Below, in pieces: positions 1 through 4,979 of a stretch of 15,760 bases of DNA. Origin of the DNA: Draconibacterium orientale (GTDB lineage: Bacteria > Bacteroidota > Bacteroidia > Bacteroidales > UBA12170); the NCBI GenBank assembly GCA_020718315.1, contig DYSK01000038.1:1-15760 (forward strand), in the 5' to 3' direction. The notes under the pieces are model-generated. The model saw nothing but the letters and a program-made list of their open reading frames with translations. It ran no database searches and was not told the origin of the DNA. The position numbers were made by a program, and so were the translations under genes. Position 1 is the stretch's first letter, and every line of letters starts with the position of its first letter.

Positions 1-20
1 TTAGAATCCTCGTTTCCAAA

Positions 21-49
21 CCCTACGAGGGTTTCGAACCCTCGTAGGG
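21..49. repeat. Perfect 13-bp inverted repeat at the head of the tandem array
   Basis: Positions 21-33 are the exact reverse complement of 37-49, around a 3-nt centre (TCG). The right arm is also the start of the first 35-bp tandem unit, so the left arm amounts to one extra copy of the CCCTCGTAGGG core in the opposite orientation. The structure could form a strong cruciform or RNA hairpin. No T-run follows either arm, so it does not look like an intrinsic terminator. Its function is unknown. Confidence 0.85.
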
Positions 50-170
50 ATATTCTCAGACAAAGGTTTCAAACCCTCGTAGGGATATTCTCAGACAAAG
101 GTTTCAAACCCTCGTAGGGATATTCCCAGACAAAGGTTTTGAATCCACGTAGGGCTATTCCCAAAAAACA
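31..170. repeat. 35-bp tandem repeat, four copies
   Basis: Units lie at 31-65, 66-100, 101-135 and a decayed one at 136-170. The first and second differ by one base, and so do the second and third; the fourth has about nine changes from the third. Each intact unit carries the core CCCTCGTAGGG, and units 2 and 3 also show the small palindrome GGTTTCAAACC just ahead of it. Units abut with no unique sequence between them, so this is not a CRISPR array. The block lies outside any gene and is visibly richer in G+C than its AT-rich surroundings. It may continue to the left of the window. Confidence 0.85.
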
Positions 171-279
171 ACTCCCTGTCAAACTTGGATTAAGGCGTTA
201 AGTGGCCGAGAAGAGCATTTTTTGCCCAAAAGGGTTCAAAAATTGAATGCAGATTTTTTTTAATGATTGTGATTTTTCG
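171..279. other. Non-coding AT-rich spacer between repeats and tRNA promoter
   Basis: No credible gene is seen here; open frames in this stretch are short and have no recognisable protein character. The only local structure is a weak CCC-AAAA-GGG hairpin near 225-234 flanked by T-rich and A-rich runs. It could be a relic terminator for something to the left but is too short to call. The T-rich stretch at about 253-279 lies directly upstream of the tRNA promoter. Confidence 0.5.
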
Positions 280-309
280 TTTGCAAGTTTCTATTTTTTT
301 ATATCTTTG
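280..309 (+). promoter_or_regulatory. Bacteroidota-type promoter for the tRNA-Glu pair
   Basis: A -33 box TTTG (280-283) is followed after 18 nt by a -7 box TATCTTTG (302-309). This matches the TTTG-N19-TAnnTTTG consensus known for the primary sigma factor of Bacteroidota. Transcription would start near 316, giving a leader of about 50 nt before the first tRNA. This is the best-formed promoter in the window. Confidence 0.75.
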
Positions 310-368
310 CACCGCTAAAAAACAATGCTTAGCAAGATTTACTTTCAATCTGTGCTATTATTTAGTTT

Positions 369-440
369 GGTCCGTTCGTCTAGGGGTTAGGACGTCAGGT
401 TTTCATCCTGGTAACAGGGGTTCGATTCCCCTACGGACTA
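369..440 (+). tRNA. tRNA-Glu (anticodon TTC), copy 1
   Basis: The 72-nt sequence folds as a cloverleaf. The 7-bp acceptor stem GGTCCGT/ACGGACT has a G-T first pair and discriminator A440. The D arm contains TAGGGGTTAGGA. The anticodon arm is TCAGG-TTTTCAT-CCTGG, with anticodon TTC at 402-404 reading GAA/GAG. The T arm is AGGGG-TTCGATT-CCCCT. CCA is not encoded (CAA follows), so the tail must be added by nucleotidyltransferase. It is co-transcribed with an identical copy 24 nt downstream. Confidence 0.97.
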
Positions 441-464
441 CAAGCAAAGTTCTACATTCTATTT

Positions 465-536
465 GGTCCGTTCGTCTAGGGGTTAGGACGTCAGGTTTTC
501 ATCCTGGTAACAGGGGTTCGATTCCCCTACGGACTA
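465..536 (+). tRNA. tRNA-Glu (anticodon TTC), copy 2
   Basis: This gene is base-for-base identical to the copy at 369-440 across all 72 nt, with the same TTC anticodon and the same A discriminator, and again no encoded CCA. The 24-nt spacer before it does not repeat the sequence upstream of copy 1 beyond a short TTTGG, so the duplicated or homogenised segment is essentially the tRNA itself. It is followed after 6 nt by a terminator hairpin. Confidence 0.97.
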
Positions 537-542
537 CTGCAC

Positions 543-567
543 AGCTCGAAAAAATTCGGGCTTTTTT
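543..567 (+). terminator. Rho-independent terminator of the tRNA-Glu unit
   Basis: An 8-bp stem (AGCTCGAA, 543-550, pairing with TTCGGGCT, 555-562, with one T-G pair) closes an AAAA loop and runs straight into a T-tract through 567. Its position 6 nt after the second tRNA marks the end of the tRNA transcript and implies a new promoter for the zinc-ribbon gene downstream. Confidence 0.85.
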
Positions 568-599
568 ATTTCCTGTCCAAATTATTTCCGGCGAATATT

Positions 600-607
600 T
601 ATATTTG
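600..607 (+). promoter_or_regulatory. Probable -7 box for the zinc-ribbon/glycosylasparaginase unit
   Basis: TATATTTG matches TAnnTTTG exactly and lies 15 nt before the ATG at 623, predicting a start near 614 and a very short leader. The -33 region (around 569-580) has no clean TTTG, so the call rests on one box and on the terminator just upstream. Confidence 0.5.
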
Positions 608-622
608 TGAAAAAGAAAGCAC

Positions 623-868
623 ATGTTTGTCATTCTTGGATTAGCAGGAAATAAACCTGAAATTACGAAAAGTGTAGAATTTATAAATTGTCCCCATTGC
701 AATAACAGGCAATTTTGGAATCTCATTCACGAACAAACCAATTTTTCTTTATTTTTTTTACCGCTTTTTTCTGTTAAAGATAAATATTTTAAAGCCTGTC
801 CCATTTGCCAATATGGTCAAGAATTGACCAAAACCGAATATACTTTTCTATTAAATAAATCAATATGA
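623..868 (+). CDS. Small zinc-ribbon protein
   Basis: This 81-residue cytosolic protein has two CxxC knuckles, C23-P-H-C26 and C59-P-I-C62. They are separated by 32 residues containing a hydrophobic, Phe-rich strand (about 41-50). This is the pattern of the short zinc-ribbon proteins common in Bacteroidota, whose role is not established. Zn2+ binding is inferred from the four cysteines. The ATG at 623 is the first in frame after the candidate promoter, and the spacing to the cysteines suits the family. The stop overlaps the next start as ATGA (865-868), so the downstream gene is probably translationally coupled. An open frame on the opposite strand (499-726) has no such motifs. There is no sequence link to asparaginase function, so the pairing may be incidental. 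Confidence 0.75.
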   Translation: MFVILGLAGNKPEITKSVEFINCPHCNNRQFWNLIHEQTNFSLFFLPLFSVKDKYFKACPICQYGQELTKTEYTFLLNKSI

Positions 869-1863
869 CTACTCGTCGAAATTTTTTGACCAAAATAGCT
901 GTAAGTTCTGCCGCTTTGGTTACTACGCCGCATGTTTTTGCAGAAAATAAATTTGAAAAAACGGAAAATCCGATTTTTAATTCTCCGCCAATTGTAATTT
1001 CAACATGGAGCCATGGTATTCCGGCTAACGAAGAAGCACTCAAAATTTTAAATTCGGGTGGATTTGCATTGGATGCAGTTGAAAAAGGCGTTTGGGTGGT
1101 GGAAGCCGATGAAAACAATCATTCTGTTGGAATTGGCGGTTATCCGGATGCCAGCGGCCGTGTTACGCTTGATGCTTCCATTATGGATCATTTGGGCAAT
1201 GCCGGTTCGGTTTGTTATTTGGAGGAAATACTGCATCCTGTTTCCGTAGCTCGAAAGGTAATGGAAGAAACACCTCATGTTTTGCTTGCCGGAAAAGGTG
1301 CACTCGATTTTGCTTTGCAAAAAGGATTTCAACGCCAGAATCTTTTAACGCCCGAAATGTAAAAAGCGTGGCAAAAATGGGCGGAAAAATCTGAATACAA
1401 ACCTATTGTAAATTTCGAAAATCACGACACCATTGGCTTGTTGGTATTGGATATAAATGGTCATTTGGCGGGTTCGTGCACAACAAGTGGAATGCCTTTC
1501 AAACTTCCCGGTCGGGTAGGCGATAGTCCCATTATTGGAGCCGGACTTTTTGTTGATGGCGAAATAGGCGCTGCAACAGCTACCGGAATGGGCGAGTTGA
1601 TGATGAAAACTTTGGGCTCTTTTTTAATCGTAGAGCTTATGCGAAACGGATATTCTGCGCAAACGGCCTGCGAAATGGCTGTAAAACGAATTTGGAACCG
1701 ATACAAACACGATCAAAATAGTGCGTATTTTCAAGTAGGCTATATCGCTTTGGGAAAAAATGGCGATTTTGGTGCCTATTCTATTTTGCCGGGCTTTCAA
1801 TATGCTTTGGCTGTAAATGGCGAAAACAAATTAATCGATTCAGATTATATGATTAAAAAATAA
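865..1863 (+). pseudogene. Glycosylasparaginase, interrupted by one in-frame TAA
   Basis: The translation matches N4-(beta-N-acetylglucosaminyl)-L-asparaginase, an Ntn-hydrolase that cuts the GlcNAc-Asn bond. A Tat signal (R4-R5-N-F-L, hydrophobic stretch, likely cleavage after A26) exports it. Family members self-cleave at Asp-Thr to expose the Thr nucleophile. That site, HDTIG, is intact, with Thr189 encoded at 1429-1431. The substrate-pocket motifs GRVGDSPI and ATATGMGE are also intact downstream. Codon 166 (1360-1362) is TAA, in the alpha part 22 residues before the cleavage site, and the frame is unchanged on both sides. The total of about 331 residues equals the family's usual length. 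No ATG, GTG or TTG lies in frame between the stop and Thr189, so a restart cannot supply the catalytic Thr. It is either a recently inactivated gene or a sequencing error at one base. The true final stop is TAA at 1861-1863. Confidence 0.85.
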
Positions 1864-1939
1864 GACAGAATGAAACATCCATTGCAAATGAAAACTTATT
1901 CACGCGGTCACTCATTTTGAAGTACCGAAATAAATTTTC

Positions 1940-3370
1940 CTATTGTTTGGAAAAGAAAACACGATTGTAAATGGCCAACCCAAAAGCAGCCGCCAAGCCA
2001 ATTACTGCAATTACCCACCAAATATTACTAGGATGATAATGATTCCACAAGAAACTCGTAAATTCTAAATTACTCATGTCTAATTGTTTAGCTGTTTGGT
2101 TGAACAATTCATTTTGTGAAACAGTTTCTGAGATTTGGAGTCCTTTTTCGTGGGCTATTCGAAGTGCTAAGGTGTGTTTATCGGATAAATCTTGATATAC
2201 GTTTCCGGAAATAAATCCCGCAAAAAGATTTCCCAAAAAGAGTGGAATAAACGAATAACCCATATAGAGTGCTTTTTTGTCGGATGGAGCAATGCGCCCG
2301 ATGTATTCGGTAATTTTTGGAGAAGCCGACATTTCGCCAATCGAAAAAACGAAGATAGCAACAATGATGAAACTGACATTCTGTGTAAAAAACGACAAAG
2401 ATAAACCCAAAGTGGCAATGATAAAACCGCCAACCATCGTACTCAAAGCTTTCCAGCGCATCACTATTCCCGAAATGATAATTTGAAAAGCAATGATAAA
2501 TAGAGCGTCAAAATTGGTGATAAATTCTGCTTCCATTACCCCATGCCTACCGTAATTTTCAGCGATAAAAGGCACGTTTTGGCTGAAATACAAATACATA
2601 CCTGAAGTGTCGACCCATTGAGAGATAAAAACGGGCAGAGTGAAAAATAATTGTAAATACATAGTCCAAAAACCGGAAGCAATCACCAAGAAAAGAACGA
2701 ATTTAAAATCGAGTAAAACAGTAAAAATATTTCTGAATATTTGTTTAAAAGTTATAAGTATCGACTCACTAGAGCGTATTCTGTTGGGTTCTCGGTAAAA
2801 TAGGAGTAAAAAAAAGTTCACAGAAATCATGGCAGCCGAAATGTAAAAAACAAAATCGTAGGTTGTGTTTTTGAAAATCAAGGTAAGCATGGGTCCCAAA
2901 AATGCGCCAATATTTACCATCATATAAAAAATTCCGAATCCAATGGAGGCGGTTTCGTCGGTGGTTGTTTTCGCAATGGTAGCAGAGATTACAGGTTTAA
3001 AAAGAGCCGCGCCTAAAGCCAGATACAAATACATTAAAAAAACGCCCGTAAATGTATTGAATTGCGGAAGCAAAACAAAAGCGGAAGCATAAACCACAAA
3101 AGCGATGGCCAGAACTCTTCGATAGCCGAATTTATCAGCAATTGCTCCGGTAATGACGGGCAAAAAATACAAAATGCCGGTGCCTACGCCCATAATGATT
3201 CCCTTTTGTGCTTGCGAAAATTGCAAGCCGCCTTCTTCTACCGAGCCGGTTAGATAATTGGCAAAAAGCATGAAAAATCCGTACCAAGCCCATCGTTCAA
3301 AAAGTTCAATGGTATTGGCAATCCAAAAAGTGCGAGGAAATTTTTTAATGGTAGATAGTATTGTACGCAT
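1940..3370 (-). CDS. MFS transporter, POT/PTR2-like
   Basis: This 476-residue inner-membrane protein has about 12 hydrophobic helices. Helix 1 carries E22-L-F-E-R-W-A-W-Y-G31, matching the ExxERxxYYG proton-coupling motif of proton-dependent oligopeptide transporters. Residues 75-85 (GAIADKFGYRR) are MFS motif A between helices 2 and 3. F148-Y-M-M-V-N-I-G155 resembles the second PTR2 signature. A proton-driven importer of peptides or related small molecules is therefore likely, but the substrate cannot be read. An unusually long polar segment of about 63 residues (388-450) precedes the last helix. The ATG at 3370 lies 23 nt downstream of a good minus-strand -7 box. The gene converges on the glycosylasparaginase gene with a 76-nt gap in which no strong terminator is visible. 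Confidence 0.85.
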   Translation of the reverse strand: MRTILSTIKKFPRTFWIANTIELFERWAWYGFFMLFANYLTGSVEEGGLQFSQAQKGIIMGVGTGILYFLPVITGAIADKFGYRRVLAIAFVVYASAFVLLPQFNTFTGVFLMYLYLALGAALFKPVISATIAKTTTDETASIGFGIFYMMVNIGAFLGPMLTLIFKNTTYDFVFYISAAMISVNFFLLLFYREPNRIRSSESILITFKQIFRNIFTVLLDFKFVLFLVIASGFWTMYLQLFFTLPVFISQWVDTSGMYLYFSQNVPFIAENYGRHGVMEAEFITNFDALFIIAFQIIISGIVMRWKALSTMVGGFIIATLGLSLSFFTQNVSFIIVAIFVFSIGEMSASPKITEYIGRIAPSDKKALYMGYSFIPLFLGNLFAGFISGNVYQDLSDKHTLALRIAHEKGLQISETVSQNELFNQTAKQLDMSNLEFTSFLWNHYHPSNIWWVIAVIGLAAAFGLAIYNRVFFSKQ

Positions 3371-3392
3371 GGTTTGTTTATTTCGAATCGCG

Positions 3393-3422
3393 CAAAAATA
3401 AGTCTTGCATTTTGATTTACAA
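3393..3422 (-). promoter_or_regulatory. Promoter of the POT-like transporter
   Basis: On the minus strand a TTG (3422-3420) is followed after 19 nt by TATTTTTG (3400-3393), matching the Bacteroidota -33/-7 pattern at the right spacing. Transcription would start near 3386, about 16 nt before the ATG. Confidence 0.65.
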
Positions 3423-3443
3423 GGAAATTGGCGAATTTTGTTT

Positions 3444-3451
3444 TAGATTTG
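3444..3451 (+). promoter_or_regulatory. Probable -7 box for the YciO-like gene
   Basis: TAGATTTG fits TAnnTTTG and places the transcript start near 3458, 12 nt before the ATG at 3470. No good TTTG lies 19 nt upstream, so the -33 element is weak. The box lies inside the frame that would be read from a TTG at 3428, which argues against that earlier start. Confidence 0.5.
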
Positions 3452-3469
3452 TTCTCTCTAATAAATTAT

Positions 3470-4081
3470 ATGTTAATTAAACTCTATCCCGAAAATCCTT
3501 TGCCTAGGCATTTGAAATTGATAAACGAATGTTTACTCGATGGGGGTGTTATCATCTATCCTACCGATACGGTTTATAGTTTTGGTGGAAATAGTATTAG
3601 CAACAAAGCATTGGATAAAATTGCTCTGCTAAAAGGAATTAAAAAAGAAAAAGCAAACTTTTCGCTCATATTCAATGATTTAACACAACTTTCCAATTAT
3701 ACACGTCCATTTGATAAAACAACTTTTAAGTTGTTGAAAAAGCATTTGCCCGGAGCTTTTACGTTTATTTTAGAGGCTAACAATCAAGTGCCTAAATTGT
3801 TTCAAAATAAATCTAAAAGCATCGGAATTCGTATTCCAAATCATCCCATTTCAATGGAAATTGTACGATTGCTTGGAAAACCACTCGTTTCGGCGTCAAT
3901 CAACGCCAACGATGCCATTATCGATTACGAAACTGATCCCGAAATTATCCACGATTTCTGGGGCGAACGAGTCGATTTGGTGATTGATGCTGGTTACAGT
4001 GGTAATATTCCATCAACCGTAGTAAATTGCGTTGGAGAGATAGAGATTATTCGGCAAGGAAAAGGTATATTGGAATTTTAA
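3470..4081 (+). CDS. Sua5/YciO/YrdC-family protein, closest to YciO
   Basis: The product is 203 residues and cytosolic. It shows the family's nucleotide/L-threonine fold features: Y30-P-T-D-T-V-Y36, then a lysine-rich strand K55..K58..K61, RIP (121-123), SASIN (141-145) and PSTVV (181-185), ending with RQGKG. The family includes TsaC/Sua5, which forms threonylcarbamoyl-AMP for the t6A modification of ANN-decoding tRNAs. The length and the run NFSLIFNDLTQLSNY match E. coli YciO better than TsaC, so its exact role is uncertain. The ATG at 3470 was chosen because the core starts at once (MLIKLYPENP), the length then matches YciO (about 206), and the probable promoter lies just upstream. A TTG at 3428 would add 14 unconserved residues. 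Confidence 0.82.
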   Translation: MLIKLYPENPLPRHLKLINECLLDGGVIIYPTDTVYSFGGNSISNKALDKIALLKGIKKEKANFSLIFNDLTQLSNYTRPFDKTTFKLLKKHLPGAFTFILEANNQVPKLFQNKSKSIGIRIPNHPISMEIVRLLGKPLVSASINANDAIIDYETDPEIIHDFWGERVDLVIDAGYSGNIPSTVVNCVGEIEIIRQGKGILEF

Positions 4082-4095
4082 AATCGGTTTTAACA

Positions 4096-4129
4096 GAATT
4101 GGATTTTTTAACGTGAAATCAATTCTTTT
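4096..4129. terminator. Possible weak terminator between convergent genes
   Basis: GAATTG (4096-4101) plus ATTT (4103-4106) pair with AAATCAATTC (4116-4125), with one bulged G and a 9-nt loop. TTTTC follows on the plus strand. It would serve the YciO-like gene and overlaps the last codons of the sirtuin gene. The stem is AT-rich and the T-run short, so this is only a candidate. Confidence 0.3.
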
Positions 4130-4886
4130 CATTTTTGAAAATACGCATTTCATCCATCAAAAGTTGCAATCCTTTGCTGGCAGTCATTGGAATGTGAATG
4201 TCGGTAATGGTAGAAGTAAAACGGGAAGTATTTGGATTTATTTCAATCATTCGACATCCCTTTTGTTTGGCAATAATTGGAATAGAAGATGCCGGCATTA
4301 TTTCTCCACTCGTTCCAATTAGGATAAAGGCCTGAGCGCGCGTAGCCGCTTCCAGACTTGCATCATAGGCCGGCTTTGGAATTTCTTCACCAAAAAATAC
4401 AAAATCGGGTTTTAATAAACCTTTGCATGTCGGTTTTTGACACAAAGGTGGTTGATTGGTTAAACGAATGTCGGAAACAGTATAATAAGTATTGCATTTA
4501 ATGCAAACAAAATAGTTCGATCGGCCGTGAAATTCATGTACCAATTTACTGCCTGCGTCTTGATGCAAATGGTCGATATTTTGTGTAATTACTTCTTTCA
4601 ACAAGCCTTTTTGTTCCATTTCGGCCAATATAAAGTGCGCTTTATTGGGCTTTGCTTGGCCAAAAAAGTCATAAAAAAGGGATTTGATTGCAGACCACGA
4701 TTTTTCCGGAAAATCTAAATATGTTTCTAAATCAAGTATTTCGGGATTGTACGAATTCCATAAGCCACCTTCACCTCTAAATGGTGGAATTCCGCTTTCT
4801 ATCGAAATTCCGGCACCCGTAAAAGCAACTGTATAATTCGATTCAACCAAAATTTTGGCTGCTAGTCGTAACTTATTTTTATCCAT
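4119..4886 (-). CDS. SIR2-family NAD-dependent protein deacylase (sirtuin)
   Basis: This 255-residue cytosolic enzyme removes acyl groups from lysine using NAD+, yielding O-acyl-ADP-ribose and nicotinamide. The Rossmann motif is FTGAGIS..SGIPPFR (22-37). The NAD/catalytic core is T101-Q-N-I-D105, with catalytic H120 in HEFHG. Zinc ligands are C128, C131, C149 and C154. The adenine-side motifs GTS (191-193) and INPN (216-219) are present. Length and motif order are typical of bacterial CobB-type sirtuins. The Y-x-x-R pair that confers desuccinylase activity on CobB and SIRT5 is not seen in the matching helix (FYDFFGQ, 71-77), so deacetylation or another acyl specificity is more likely. The gene is divergent from purL, with a 93-nt shared intergenic region. 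Confidence 0.92.
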   Translation of the reverse strand: MDKNKLRLAAKILVESNYTVAFTGAGISIESGIPPFRGEGGLWNSYNPEILDLETYLDFPEKSWSAIKSLFYDFFGQAKPNKAHFILAEMEQKGLLKEVITQNIDHLHQDAGSKLVHEFHGRSNYFVCIKCNTYYTVSDIRLTNQPPLCQKPTCKGLLKPDFVFFGEEIPKPAYDASLEAATRAQAFILIGTSGEIMPASSIPIIAKQKGCRMIEINPNTSRFTSTITDIHIPMTASKGLQLLMDEMRIFKNEKN

Positions 4887-4905
4887 TCCATTTCGCTTTC
4901 TTTTC

Positions 4906-4913
4906 CAAAAATA
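4906..4913 (-). promoter_or_regulatory. Probable -7 box of the sirtuin gene
   Basis: The minus strand reads TATTTTTG here, matching TAnnTTTG and predicting a start near 4899, about 13 nt before the ATG at 4886. The -33 position (about 4933-4936) lacks TTTG, so confidence is moderate. Confidence 0.45.
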
Positions 4914-4937
4914 ACAATTTAATCATGATTAAAAAAT

Positions 4938-4945
4938 TATCTTTG
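4938..4945 (+). promoter_or_regulatory. Probable -7 box of purL
   Basis: TATCTTTG is identical to the -7 box of the tRNA-Glu promoter. The start would lie near 4952, giving a leader of about 28 nt before the ATG at 4980, too short for a purine riboswitch. The -33 element is poor (TTTA near 4918-4921). Confidence 0.55.
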
Positions 4946-4979
4946 CCACACAATAAACTGACCAATAAATTGTATCGAA

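Noticed and set aside
31..170. CRISPR array
   Set aside because: The 35-bp units are directly joined and the whole period is conserved, so there are no unique spacers; no cas genes are in the window.
263..610. A 115-residue plus-strand open frame
   Set aside because: It runs through both tRNA-Glu genes and the terminator; its repeated protein segment is simply the duplicated tRNA sequence.
499..726. A 75-residue minus-strand open frame
   Set aside because: It overlaps the second tRNA, the terminator and the zinc-ribbon gene, and has no recognisable motif.
1360..1437. Frameshift, or a split gene with a separately translated beta subunit of glycosylasparaginase
   Set aside because: The frame is the same on both sides of the TAA, and no ATG, GTG or TTG lies in frame before the catalytic Thr codon at 1429-1431.
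1864..1939. Terminator between the glycosylasparaginase and transporter genes
   Set aside because: I could not find a stem followed by a T-run on either strand in this 76-nt convergent gap.
3428..3469. TTG start giving a 14-residue extension of the YciO-like protein
   Set aside because: The extension is unlike the family's N-terminus and would need a transcript starting upstream of the probable -7 box at 3444-3451.
4946..4979. Purine or PRPP riboswitch ahead of purL
   Set aside because: The predicted leader is only about 28 nt and shows no stem-loop or aptamer-like conserved bases.
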